From Proteiniphilum sp. X52 (lineage in GTDB: Bacteria > Bacteroidota > Bacteroidia > Bacteroidales > Dysgonomonadaceae): DNA of 64,000 nt. The notes beneath the pieces were generated by a model. It saw only the letters and a list, made by a program, of their open reading frames with translations. It made no database searches and had not been told where the DNA came from. The position numbers were made by a program, and so were the translations under genes. Shown piece after piece: positions 49,975 to 58,731 of this stretch (positions within the stretch are counted from its first letter, which is position 1; each line of letters opens with the position of its first letter). The stretch covers positions 186,001-250,000 of the forward strand of contig NZ_RDSD01000003.1 of the NCBI RefSeq assembly GCF_003712195.1. Reading direction: 5' to 3'.

Positions 49975-50140
49975 GCGAGCGCAAAGTGAATTTATTTACT
50001 TTGCCGAGCGCAGAAAACGCCTGATGAAATCGAATTGAAAAATTAAGCTTGGCTTGCTTCTCCTCATTTATCCAGAAGCGATCGATATCTTCGAGTGATT
50101 TGCCGTCAATTCTAAACAGCAGAATATGTATATAATTCAA
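49940..50140 (-). pseudogene. Relic of a sugar-porter transporter C-terminus, copy 2
   Basis: A minus-strand frame reads FRIDGKSLEDIDRFWINEEKQ. The GKSLEDIDRFW core (50072-50113) matches the tail at 37772-37864 and the PET-x-GKSLEEIE end of sugar-porter transporters. The remaining frame runs into the end of the DUF1080 gene and is not transporter-like. Only the tail is left, so it is a fragment rather than a gene. Confidence 0.5.
49981..50004 (+). terminator. Hairpin after the DUF1080 gene
   Basis: GCAAAGT (49981-49987) pairs with ACTTTGC (49998-50004), and AATT/ATT in the loop extends the symmetry. It begins 6 bases after the stop. No T-run, so a weak terminator or a processing site. Confidence 0.5.
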
Positions 50141-50241
50141 ATGGGGTCAATGCTGTCTATGCTAATAGCATATTGGGAATTTTCTTGATGGTTGCACCTG
50201 CAGTAGCGGTCAAACAAATACCGAAGATATTGTCATCATAA

Positions 50242-50645
50242 ATTTCGCATTTCAATAACCTTCCCGGGGCCGAATGGGTCGAGGTGACACTCAATGGACA
50301 AAGAGGCACTTTAGGACACGATACCGTTTCCTTTCAAATATTGGATGCCCGTATCGAGGCTAAAAATCATCATCTGGATGAATGGTTCCGGTCGTTTAAC
50401 TTTGATCTAAATGTGGAATCGTTGTACCCGCTGAAAAAAATTACCGGGTTGGATGAACTGGAAAAGAAAAAAATTATCGGGCTTGGGGAGTCGGTACACG
50501 GTTCTCAAAATCTCTGGCGGGAAAAGGCCGGGATTGTCCGGAAATTATTCAGTAAAAACGTCCCACATACTATGTGAACGAGTTAGAAAGGCAAACATTC
50601 AAAAAGACTGACCGAAAGATGTATTATAAAGTTTCATTCGTATAA
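50242..50645 (+). pseudogene. Remnant of an erythromycin-esterase-like gene, internally deleted
   Basis: The plus strand reads FNNLPGAEWVEVTLNG, then PLKKITGLDELEKKKIIGLG and ESVHGSQNLWREKAGIVRKL. The GLGESVHGSQ block is the start of the erythromycin esterase catalytic domain (GLGEATHGS in the family). The domain is then cut short: after VPHTM the frame stops. A different frame continues YYVNELERQTFKKTDRKMYY to a stop at 50643, resembling the C-terminal tail. There is no proper start. The AEWVEVTLNG segment resembles AEWMEITLDN in the secreted protein encoded at 53402, so the lost gene had the same N-terminal domain. Upstream, 50134-50241 reads a membrane-like VYANSILGIFLMVAPAVAV in the same frame. 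Confidence 0.6.
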
Positions 50646-50650
50646 GTATT

Positions 50651-53236
50651 ATGAAATGTCTGTTATCGTTTTTTTTGTTGATTATTGGCACCCAGGTATT
50701 TGGACAAGAATTAGATATGGAGATAAAAAAGTTATCTCCATATATTGAAGCACTTCAAAATTTTTCCAAAAATATTCCGCAGGAAAAGGTGTACCTGCAT
50801 TTCGACAATACATCTTATTATCAGAACGATAAAATCTGGTTTAAATGTTATGTTACTTCGGGGCAGCACCAATTAAGCCTATTGAGCAAAACGCTGTATG
50901 TGGAACTGCTAAATCCGGGCGGTGAAATAGTTGACAAACGAATTTTGCCGATTAAGAACGGAGTGTGTCATGGTGATTTTACTTTGAATCGCCTTCTGTT
51001 TTATTCGGGTTTTTTCGAAGTTCGCGCCTACACTAAGTATATGCTTAATTTTGGTGAAGACATTATCTTTTCACGATTGATACCTGTCTTCGACATACCC
51101 AAAAAAGAAGGTAATTTTGAAGAAAAAAGGATGTTGAATTTTACCCGATGGGGTATTCGCAATTATACGGTTATTCGGAAAATAGAGAAAAAGGAGAAAA
51201 AATTGAATTTGCGCTTTTTCCCCGAAGGGGGCAATTTGGTTCAGGGAGTTGCGTCACGTGTTGCTTTTGAGGCTACGGATGAAATCGGGAGTCCGGTAGA
51301 TGTCACAGGTGTGGTGAGGGACGCCACGGACCGGGAAGTAGGCCGCATCATTACCCTGCACGAAGGAAGGGGTGTTTTCACGTACACCCCGACAGATGTG
51401 CATGGAAGACAAAGGGATATTGCCGAAGTTGAATACGCCGGGAAAAAATACAGGTTTGAATTGCCCACCGCTTTACCGCAGGGGGTTGTGATGGAGGTGG
51501 ATCATTTATCGCATACCGACAGTGTTGCCGTTACGCTACGAAAAAACGCCTCTACCCCTGCAGAAATACTCGGCATAGCTGTTTTAAACGGAGGAAAACT
51601 ACAAAACGCTTTTTTTTCCTACGTTGAAGAAGCCGCTTTTATTTTTAAAATAGATAAGAAACAATTTTCTTCCGGAGTTTCGCAAATTGTATTGTTTAAT
51701 GCAAATGGAGAGATTCTTTGCGACCGTTTGGTGTTTATCAATATGAAAGAATTTTTGAATAACGACCTTTTACATTTCAAAATAAAAAGCGGAAAATCCA
51801 CATACAAACCTTTCGAAGAGGTTAATATGGAAATATCTGTAACCGATAAGAAAGCGAATCCGTTAAGTGCCGTTTTTTCCTTTTCGGTAAGGGATGGCGA
51901 AAATGAGGTTTTACATCAACAAAATATTTTAACCGACCTTTTATTGATGTCGGAAATTAGGGGGTTTGTCCGAAATCCTGTATATTATTTTGAAAAAGGC
52001 GATGAACGTGCGCTTGATGAATTACTGATGGTACAGGGATGGAGGCGTTATTCGTGGAAGCAAATGTCCGGACTTGAGCCGATTGACATAAAGTATCTCC
52101 CGGAACAGGGAATCGAAATTCACGGAAAGGTGGTTTCCTTAGGCAGACAAAAGCCACAGCCAGAGGTTGATGTTTCCATGATGTTGACTAAAAAAAGGGA
52201 AGAAAATGCGGTTGGAGGTGATTTTATCAAATCCTTTGTTACCGATGAACAGGGAGGTTTCTCTTTTGTGTCGAATTTATCCGGCAGGTGGAGCATGATA
52301 TTGACGGTAAGTGAAAAAGGAAAGAAGAAAGACCACCTGATATTATTAGACAGGGCGTTTAGCCCCGAACGTAAGAAGTACCGCTATGCAGATATGCAGG
52401 TGATCATTGCCGGTAAGGATCACGAACCCATGGGTGAAGAAGAATTAGCCGGACAGGAGAATGATAATTCGGACTTGTCTCTCAACGCTAATAGAGATTC
52501 AATAGCCGGTTTGGGAATAGATGAAAAAACGCATCTATTAGATGAAGTAACCGTAATAGGCAAAAGAAATACGAAAGAACGGGATATTTTACGCAACCGT
52601 TCCACATCGGTAGCCTATTATGATGTACACACAGAAATGGATAATATTTTTGACCAAGGCGAATATATAGGTGATGATTTAGACCGGTTATTGATGAAAA
52701 TGAATAAGTATTTTACTAAAAGTGTTTTTGATAAAGAACAATTATTATACAAACAGAAGCCTCCGCTTTTTATCATCAATTATAAACACGCCAGTTATAA
52801 TGACCCGAAATTCGACAGTTACATACATCAATATTTGAATTTTGATGCCATTAAATCTGTCTATATCAATGAAAATCGGGACATAATATGTCATTACGCA
52901 CCAAAAGACCTTAAAATAGACTGTTCTATTTATGGCTGTGTGGTATTTATAGAAACGTATGAAGGGAAAATTCCTGTCAGCGGCGCCAAAGGAGTACGGA
53001 AAACATGGTTGGAAGGATATAGCGAGGTGAGTGAATTTTACAACCCTGATTACTCTATGTTACCACCTGAACCAAATGACTATCGGCGTACTTTATACTG
53101 GAATCCCATGGTAACAGCCGACAAAAACGGCAATGCAAAAATAGCATTTTATAACAACAGCAGATGCACGAAATTCAGTATAAGCGCGGAAACTGTTACA
53201 CCGGAAGGGTTAATCGGGCTTTTTGCAAACGAATAA
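50651..53236 (+). CDS. Macroglobulin-like (MG2) outer-membrane-associated protein
   Basis: 861 residues with signal peptide 1-18 (MKCLLSFFLLIIGTQVFG). The first part has the PQEKVYLHFDNTSYYQNDKIWFKCYV pattern, an MG2-like beta domain of alpha-2-macroglobulin type, followed by further Ig-like domains (RFFPEGGNLVQGVASRVAFEA). A carboxypeptidase-regulatory-like segment sits near 480-530, and a plug-like segment with a LLDEVTVIGKRN TonB-box-like sequence near 650. Large proteins of this layout are frequent in Bacteroidota and are secreted or periplasmic; their role is unknown. It starts five bases after the esterase remnant, so the two may once have formed one operon. Confidence 0.78.
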   Translation: MKCLLSFFLLIIGTQVFGQELDMEIKKLSPYIEALQNFSKNIPQEKVYLHFDNTSYYQNDKIWFKCYVTSGQHQLSLLSKTLYVELLNPGGEIVDKRILPIKNGVCHGDFTLNRLLFYSGFFEVRAYTKYMLNFGEDIIFSRLIPVFDIPKKEGNFEEKRMLNFTRWGIRNYTVIRKIEKKEKKLNLRFFPEGGNLVQGVASRVAFEATDEIGSPVDVTGVVRDATDREVGRIITLHEGRGVFTYTPTDVHGRQRDIAEVEYAGKKYRFELPTALPQGVVMEVDHLSHTDSVAVTLRKNASTPAEILGIAVLNGGKLQNAFFSYVEEAAFIFKIDKKQFSSGVSQIVLFNANGEILCDRLVFINMKEFLNNDLLHFKIKSGKSTYKPFEEVNMEISVTDKKANPLSAVFSFSVRDGENEVLHQQNILTDLLLMSEIRGFVRNPVYYFEKGDERALDELLMVQGWRRYSWKQMSGLEPIDIKYLPEQGIEIHGKVVSLGRQKPQPEVDVSMMLTKKREENAVGGDFIKSFVTDEQGGFSFVSNLSGRWSMILTVSEKGKKKDHLILLDRAFSPERKKYRYADMQVIIAGKDHEPMGEEELAGQENDNSDLSLNANRDSIAGLGIDEKTHLLDEVTVIGKRNTKERDILRNRSTSVAYYDVHTEMDNIFDQGEYIGDDLDRLLMKMNKYFTKSVFDKEQLLYKQKPPLFIINYKHASYNDPKFDSYIHQYLNFDAIKSVYINENRDIICHYAPKDLKIDCSIYGCVVFIETYEGKIPVSGAKGVRKTWLEGYSEVSEFYNPDYSMLPPEPNDYRRTLYWNPMVTADKNGNAKIAFYNNSRCTKFSISAETVTPEGLIGLFANE

Positions 53237-53401
53237 CTCAAATTGCACCCCCTTATACCAAATGGAATATTTATTACTCAAGTTTCAAAAATTGGAGGCT
53301 GAGTAGTTACGTATATTTTTTTGATGAAAATTGCGAAAAAATTTATGTATAACTTTGAAACAGTAACGTATTGTATAAGTGCGACATTATATTACAACAG
53401 A

Positions 53402-53977
53402 ATGAGATTAATTTTATCATGCATATTGATTTGTGTTTGTTTTACAACAAAACCTCAGGAATTGACCGGACAATTCCGTGATTTTGAATGCTGGCATTAT
53501 ATTCCAAATGGATTTCGAAGTGTGATCGATCTAAAATCCGGCAATATGTTTGAAGCCATTTACGAGCCGAACTTCCTCTTTCAAAATCACCCGTTCTTAC
53601 AGTTCGAATTACAACACAGCGTACCCTTGCCCAGGGACAGTATTTCCATTTCGTTCGATTTTAAAAGCCGCAGACTCGATTCTTTGGCGCTTAAGCTCTA
53701 TTTATACGGTGAAAGTGAAAGATTTATCGACTCCCTTGTTTTTTCGCTTCAACCGGACGGACACAACCTCTTGCAATTTAATAATACCGATGCGGAATGG
53801 ATGGAAATAACACTTGACAACATTTATTTTATGGGAAAAGATTATAAACATAAGCAAGTGATCATCATAGGAAAAGGTGATGAAGTGTTGACTCTGTATG
53901 GCTATTACACCGATCAGGGTTTTTCCAATCAGGAAAAATACCGGAAAGATATAGAATCTGTTTTAAAATTTCATTGA
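53402..53977 (+). CDS. Secreted protein resembling the N-domain of erythromycin-esterase-like proteins
   Basis: 191 residues from the ATG at 53402, giving the signal peptide MRLILSCILICVCFTTKPQE. The frame extends 27 codons upstream without a signal, so that start is rejected. A single beta-rich domain follows (FECWHYIPNGFRSVIDLKSG, RDSISISFDFKSRRLDSLAL). Near the end, AEWMEITLDN matches AEWVEVTLNG of the broken esterase-like gene at 50242. It therefore seems to be the accessory N-terminal domain of that family standing alone. Either it is a natural single-domain protein or a second truncated family member. Function unknown. Confidence 0.6.
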   Translation: MRLILSCILICVCFTTKPQELTGQFRDFECWHYIPNGFRSVIDLKSGNMFEAIYEPNFLFQNHPFLQFELQHSVPLPRDSISISFDFKSRRLDSLALKLYLYGESERFIDSLVFSLQPDGHNLLQFNNTDAEWMEITLDNIYFMGKDYKHKQVIIIGKGDEVLTLYGYYTDQGFSNQEKYRKDIESVLKFH

Positions 53978-54064
53978 ACGTACCCATATTATTCATTGAA
54001 AAAATTACAATAAAGAAGGCCTGTTTTTTACTTCCGGTTATTCTAATTATACTTAGAATATTTA

Positions 54065-54112
54065 TTTATTTATACGAAGTATGTTTCGTGTAAATAAAAA
54101 TAACTAACTTTG
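54065..54112 (+). promoter_or_regulatory. 34-bp palindrome and -7 box before the AAA ATPase gene
   Basis: TTTATTTATACGAA (54065-54078) and TTCGTGTAAATAAA (54085-54098) are 14-bp inverted arms with 13 matches and a 6-base spacer. The -7 box TAACTTTG follows at 54105-54112, so the palindrome covers the place where the -33 element must lie. It has the form of a repressor operator for the ATPase gene 27 bases downstream. Confidence 0.6.
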
Positions 54113-54138
54113 ATCTCTAATCGTAAATACATCATTCT

Positions 54139-55413
54139 ATGGAAGAAACACTTATTCGATTGAACAGGCATTGGGAGGGGCGGCCATATCTTTCACTGTA
54201 TAGAAGGGAGCTGTTAAATCAATTGTTTAAGAAAAAAGATTTACCCCATATCCAGGTGCTTACTGGTATTCACCGTAGCGGTAAATCAACCATTTTTGAA
54301 TTGATAATCAATGATTTGATTGCATCCAGTGTGGATTCAAGATCTATTTTACGCTTGAATTTGGACGAACCTGTTTTTACTTCCTTGTGGAATAATCCTT
54401 CTGAACTGTATTCGATTATAGAAAAGGCGGAAGTGCTCACGGGTATCAAATCCCTCTATCTCTTTTTGGATGAGGTGCAGCAGGTGAAAAACTGGGAACT
54501 TTTCGCAAAAGGGGCGTATGACACACGCCGCTTTCGAAAGATTTATATTACCGGCTCTACTTCCGATTTGCTGGATAAACAATTTTCCACCCTGCTTTCG
54601 GGACGATATTTCAGCAATGTTGTGCGTCCGTTCTCCGTGAAAGAACTGTTTGGCGTACATGGTTTCAACGACAATCTTTCGATATTGGCACGTAAAACGG
54701 AAGCTTTGCGGCTGATCGATCGGTATATGCTATGGGGCTCCTTTCCAGAAATTGTGTTACATGAACTGTCAGATGACATAAAAACAGAATTGTTGCAGAG
54801 TTATTACGAGTCTATCGTCCTGAAAGATTGTATCACCCGTAACCGTGTAAGAGACATAGGCTTATTTTACCGGTTAATGCACTACCTGCTGACAAATACC
54901 GGATCGCTCTTTAATTACAACAGTTTAGCCCAGGCTTTGGACAGTAACGAAAATACAGTCAAGAGCTATTTGTCTTTTGCGGTCCGCAGTTATATACTGG
55001 TGGATGCTACAAACTTTGCTTTTTCCGTAAAACCGGGTGCGCATCCCGATCATAAATCTTATTGTATAGATAACGGATTGATGAATGCCGTGAGTTTCCG
55101 CTTCTCAGAGCAAAAAGGAAAGATGCTGGAAAATGCTGTTTATAACGAATTGGTAAATAAGGGATACAATAATATTTCTTTTGTTCGTAGAAACGGAGAA
55201 TGTGATTTTATCGCTCAGAAGGACAATGCTTTCCATGCCTTTCAGGTCTGTTACGAACTGACAGCCGTCAACAGGAAGCGTGAAGCCGAAGGGTTCTACG
55301 GTCTCAATAAACAAGTTAACCTTGTTTCCCGCAGCATTATCACATATAATCAGGAAGGAGAGGAGGACGGCGTACGGATCAGACCTTTCTACCGGTGGTG
55401 CTTTGAAGATTGA
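54139..55413 (+). CDS. AAA ATPase with DUF4143 domain
   Basis: 424 residues. N-terminal AAA_14 ATPase: Walker A at 43-50 (GIHRSGKS), Walker B in SLYLFLDEVQQV, sensor region YITGSTSDLL and SGRYFSNVVRPFSVKEL. The C-terminal DUF4143 domain from about 200 ends in a restriction-endonuclease-like part (ENAVYNELVNKGY, FVRRNGECDFIAQ). These ATPases are abundant in Bacteroidota and archaea, often in many paralogues; their role is unsettled. The gene is preceded by a strong palindrome and overlaps the ParD-like antitoxin frame at its end. Confidence 0.87.
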   Translation: MEETLIRLNRHWEGRPYLSLYRRELLNQLFKKKDLPHIQVLTGIHRSGKSTIFELIINDLIASSVDSRSILRLNLDEPVFTSLWNNPSELYSIIEKAEVLTGIKSLYLFLDEVQQVKNWELFAKGAYDTRRFRKIYITGSTSDLLDKQFSTLLSGRYFSNVVRPFSVKELFGVHGFNDNLSILARKTEALRLIDRYMLWGSFPEIVLHELSDDIKTELLQSYYESIVLKDCITRNRVRDIGLFYRLMHYLLTNTGSLFNYNSLAQALDSNENTVKSYLSFAVRSYILVDATNFAFSVKPGAHPDHKSYCIDNGLMNAVSFRFSEQKGKMLENAVYNELVNKGYNNISFVRRNGECDFIAQKDNAFHAFQVCYELTAVNRKREAEGFYGLNKQVNLVSRSIITYNQEGEEDGVRIRPFYRWCFED

Positions 55414-55697
55414 ATTTGTCCATATCATCCGTTTACTTTTCAAGATACCATGAATTACATCCAGTTTCTCTTGGAAGCTATTTTGAGGATTTTGTTGAAA
55501 ATCGAATTGCAGAAGGCCGATATCGCAATGCGAGTGAGATTATTAGAGCCGGGCTTCGACTTCTTGAAGAGGAGGAAAATAAAGCTCAGGTTTTGAAGAA
55601 TGCTATTCAAGAGGGTATTGACAGCGGAATAGCCAAAAACTTCGATGCAAAAAAGCACTTGGAAATATTGAAAGCCGATAAGAAAAAAAATGGCTAA
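55410..55697 (+). CDS. ParD-like antitoxin
   Basis: Ribbon-helix-helix antitoxin that binds DNA and the ParE toxin. The core PVSLGSYFEDFVENRIAEG and RYRNASEIIRAGLRLLEEEE is diagnostic of the CopG/ParD family. The C-terminal half (AIQEGIDSGIAKNFDAKKHL) is the toxin-binding tail. No in-frame ATG precedes the core; the frame can begin at TTG 55410, overlapping the ATPase stop. An ATG at 55451 is in the wrong frame. Either a TTG is used, or the start was damaged. It overlaps the ParE frame by 8 bases, as is usual. Confidence 0.82.
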   Translation: MNLSISSVYFSRYHELHPVSLGSYFEDFVENRIAEGRYRNASEIIRAGLRLLEEEENKAQVLKNAIQEGIDSGIAKNFDAKKHLEILKADKKKNG

Positions 55698-55998
55698 TTA
55701 TATTCTCACTAATAAAGCTGTTGAAGACCTTTCAAGAATCTGGAATTATAGTTATGAAGTTTGGTCGGAAAACCAAGCGGACAAGTATTATAACCTGATC
55801 ATCGATGCGTGCCGGAGAATTGCCGAAAGTCCGGCTATTGAAAAAAACTACAGGGAAATATCAAGCGAGATTTGGGGGCTCAGGATTGGTAAACACATCA
55901 TCTTTTACAAGGCGGGGAAACCCGAAGAGATAGAAATGGTTAGAATCCTTCATGAAAGCAAGGATCATTACTCCGGCCATTTTGTTTCAATTCCCTGA
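55690..55998 (+). CDS. ParE/RelE-family toxin
   Basis: 102-residue toxin with the RelE/ParE fold: DLSRIWNYSYEVWSENQADKYY at the N-terminus, SPAIEKNYREISSEIWGLRIGKHIIFYKAG in the middle and the final EMVRILHESKDHYSGHF (in pieces), where the R-I-L-H pattern near the C-terminus is typical of ParE. ParE proteins target DNA gyrase; RelE relatives cut mRNA. It starts 8 bases inside the antitoxin gene. Its last 31 bases overlap, tail to tail, the end of the FAD oxidoreductase on the other strand, so transcripts of the two could pair. Confidence 0.88.
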   Translation: MANYILTNKAVEDLSRIWNYSYEVWSENQADKYYNLIIDACRRIAESPAIEKNYREISSEIWGLRIGKHIIFYKAGKPEEIEMVRILHESKDHYSGHFVSIP

Positions 55999-57683
55999 CG
56001 TTCAATTTCCTTCTGAAAATCAGACAGAAGGTTCTTGTCCGCCCTGACGGCGCGGAACGGCACGTTTTTCCTGCCGGCAAAGGCGATCAGGCATCCCACT
56101 GCTTCACCAATGCTCCATTCCACCGGATGCAAACGGAAACAACCGTTGGTAATATGAGTTGTTCCTATATTTTTATTCGCGGGAAGGAGATTGTTTACTC
56201 TTTTCGGAAGAAGCGCTCCCAACGGTATCTGGAAAGGGAGTGAGGAGAAATCAATATAGTTATTGCCGCGCGAACTGGGATGAAGATCGATATGATAGCA
56301 ACCTGTTCCTATACTGTCATAGAAATCCGCGGCACGCTTACCTGCAATATTGCCGGCAACCAGCTTCCGGTTTTCCGCTCCCACATGTTCTTCAAGAACA
56401 GTGAATTCAGCTTTGATTCTTCTGGCTTCTCTAATATAAGGATATTTAGCCATTCCATCTTCTGTGCCCATAATATCGCCGCGCAGCCTTAACCCGCGCC
56501 AGCCAGGTTTTCCATCCGGGCGGGGAGCTTCTGTCTGAAGCCAATAAAAGAGTGAATGACTCAATTGTTTAGCTCTGTCGACATTCTTCTGAAACTCTTT
56601 TTCAGGAACATCAATCAGATTCCCGGGGAAGAAATCATTTTGAGGCCAGTTTACGATAGTGATGTCACCATCATAAGTTCCTTCAGTAAAATTCTTTCGA
56701 TTGATAATTCGTCTGTAATTCCACAGATTGAGTACACCTTCCAGATCTTTACCTGTGGGGTCAAATCCCAGTTTTTTGGGTTTCAGTGTACGTGGATCGG
56801 AGTAAGAGAGATCCAGTAATCGTCCTGACCAGGGTGGAATCATCTCAGGTATATAGTTTTTCCAGAAATCGTATTCCTTGGGGGGATCCTGTACATTGTC
56901 TTTTCCGGGTTGATAATCCATGGCAAAACAGACTGTGAAAGCCTGATTGTTTATCGGATCAGCTTTCTCCGGAGCATGCAGTTCCCCTGTGTCCTGTTTC
57001 GATTCAGTGCCGGTGACATATTCAGTGCCTGTTAACGGAAGCAAATCGCCGCACTCTGTCGCATCGACAAAGGAGTTGCCTGAGAGAATTACCTTGTCGC
57101 CTGAATAAAAATGCACTGCTTCCACATTCGTAACCCGGTCACCATTCACGCCGGCGCTCTTTGTCTTATAGTTGAGCAGTAACCGCAGTTTCCCGGTGCT
57201 CAGGTAAGGTGAAAGCATATCTGTCAATACCGATACCGCTACCCTCGGTTCATGACACAATCTGGAAACGCTTCCATCACCGGGATTGAGATATTGCCGG
57301 GCACGGGCAGGGTCTGTTAACGGATAGTTATGGCGATAATATTCCCGTACCCTGTTCCTGAAATCCCGATACGACTGCGGTGCGCCGTGTGTCTCTATCC
57401 ATTGATGTTCATCAGGGGGAACACCCTGTTGGGATACCTGGCCGCCGATCCAGTCGGTCTCCTCGGTCATGATCACCCTTAGTCCGTTGCGACAACTGGC
57501 AAGAGCCGCCGCACAACCGCCCATCCCTCCTCCGATAATGACGACATCTGCATGCATTTCACGTGCCCTGGAAGTTTCACGTCTTCCGGCACGTTTTCCA
57601 GATGTGGGCACACCCTGATTTCCCTGCAGCGCGACAGAACCTCCCAAGAGGGAAGCGTAGGTGATAAAACTTCTTCTGTCCAT
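55968..57683 (-). CDS. FAD-dependent oxidoreductase, exported
   Basis: 571 residues. Starts with a twin-arginine-like leader (MDRRSFITYASLLGGSVAL), then the FAD-binding Rossmann motif at 48-60 (VIIGGGMGGCAAALA) followed by TEETDWIGGQVSQQG. The middle contains SFVDATECGDLLPLTG, typical of the FAD_oxidored family found in sugar-utilisation clusters of Bacteroidota. It ends with NIGTTHITNGCFRLHPVEWSIGEA. The reaction is unknown. It is the last gene of the minus-strand run and follows the TIM-barrel gene by 117 bases, so it may act on a sugar or sugar acid released by that cluster. Confidence 0.85.
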   Translation of the reverse strand: MDRRSFITYASLLGGSVALQGNQGVPTSGKRAGRRETSRAREMHADVVIIGGGMGGCAAALASCRNGLRVIMTEETDWIGGQVSQQGVPPDEHQWIETHGAPQSYRDFRNRVREYYRHNYPLTDPARARQYLNPGDGSVSRLCHEPRVAVSVLTDMLSPYLSTGKLRLLLNYKTKSAGVNGDRVTNVEAVHFYSGDKVILSGNSFVDATECGDLLPLTGTEYVTGTESKQDTGELHAPEKADPINNQAFTVCFAMDYQPGKDNVQDPPKEYDFWKNYIPEMIPPWSGRLLDLSYSDPRTLKPKKLGFDPTGKDLEGVLNLWNYRRIINRKNFTEGTYDGDITIVNWPQNDFFPGNLIDVPEKEFQKNVDRAKQLSHSLFYWLQTEAPRPDGKPGWRGLRLRGDIMGTEDGMAKYPYIREARRIKAEFTVLEEHVGAENRKLVAGNIAGKRAADFYDSIGTGCYHIDLHPSSRGNNYIDFSSLPFQIPLGALLPKRVNNLLPANKNIGTTHITNGCFRLHPVEWSIGEAVGCLIAFAGRKNVPFRAVRADKNLLSDFQKEIERQGIETKWPE

Positions 57684-57800
57684 AAAACGGTTTATTTTTT
57701 CTTTGCTGGGTGATCAGTTGTTATTCCTCTGTCAACACAGTTCATTCCCACGGCAGGTAATTATTGTACCTCAGAATAGAGTTCTCAGCATGGTGAAAAA

Positions 57801-58655
57801 CTATAGTATACTCTCCGCAACCTGATTGAAATATTCTATCGATTGTTTTATCTGTGGCAGATTGTTCTCCCAGTCCGCTTCATATTCGATCGTGAAATAT
57901 CCTTTGAATTTTTGTTTTTTTAATTCTTTCATCATTCCTTTCACATTGAGGATGCCTTGTCCCCATACCACATCTTCGAGGTTTTGTTCTTCCCCCTGCG
58001 GTGCAATGTCTTTGAAATGCAATGCGATGACCTTTCCCTTGAGTTGCCTCATAGAAGGAATAGGATCCAGTCCCATTCTTTTATAATGTCCCACATCCAC
58101 ACAGGCTCCCAGTAAACCGTCCCTGCCTCCGATGCTGGCGAGTAGTATTTCCGGCTTCCAATAGGAGTTTTCACTTGGATGGTTGTGAACGGCCACTTTG
58201 ATGTTGTGCTTCTTAGCCAGCTCTTCCACCACGTCCCAGTCTTCAGGGGCCGGTTCCGCGCTGATAAATTCCATTCCCATATTTTTCGCGAATGCGAAGA
58301 TAGGCTCCCATTCCTCTGTTTTGGCAGTCCATACCCCCGAGGAAATGATTTTGACACCACTCCCTGCGGCCAGAACTCTCAGCCTTTCCTGATCTTTCAT
58401 ACTTAGATCATAGCCGAAAACAAGATCTCCGAAATCCTCACCCATTTTCTGTCCGGGATAGATCTCGATAAAACGGATTCCCAACTCCTCGGTTTTAGAC
58501 AATGCCTCAGTTACTGTAAACAGATGGAACGTATAGGATTGCATGGATAAATGCCACCCCTGTTTCTCCGCTTTTGTTTTCGTGCTGTCTTGTGCACATC
58601 CGGCATTTAATAAAAGGCAGGACAGTGCGATAAATACCATTTTTGTCGGTTTCAT
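57801..58655 (-). CDS. Xylose-isomerase-like TIM-barrel lipoprotein
   Basis: 284 residues. Lipoprotein signal (MKPTKMVFIALSCLLLNAGC, lipidated Cys20). The rest is an AP-endonuclease-2/sugar-phosphate-isomerase-type TIM barrel with the expected metal ligands: Glu in FISAEP, His in VAVHNHP, Asp and His in VDVGHYKR, HFKD, and Glu in TIEYE. In 3-keto glycan pathways proteins of this fold act as lyases or epimerases; combined with the Gfo/Idh/MocA and DUF1080 genes 8 kb away this is suggestive but not shown. It is separated from the sialidase by a 256-base gap containing a repeat. Confidence 0.82.
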   Translation of the reverse strand: MKPTKMVFIALSCLLLNAGCAQDSTKTKAEKQGWHLSMQSYTFHLFTVTEALSKTEELGIRFIEIYPGQKMGEDFGDLVFGYDLSMKDQERLRVLAAGSGVKIISSGVWTAKTEEWEPIFAFAKNMGMEFISAEPAPEDWDVVEELAKKHNIKVAVHNHPSENSYWKPEILLASIGGRDGLLGACVDVGHYKRMGLDPIPSMRQLKGKVIALHFKDIAPQGEEQNLEDVVWGQGILNVKGMMKELKKQKFKGYFTIEYEADWENNLPQIKQSIEYFNQVAESIL

Positions 58656-58731
58656 ATTATTTAAAAATTTATCGTGCTTCGATAATTATAGGTGCAATTA
58701 ATTTGCACATTCACAAAAATAATATAATGTT

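Noticed and set aside
54069-54098. Recombinase (loxP-like) site
   Set aside because: TATACGAAGTATG resembles part of loxP by eye, but arm sequence, spacer length and the promoter position fit an operator better, and no recombinase gene is nearby.
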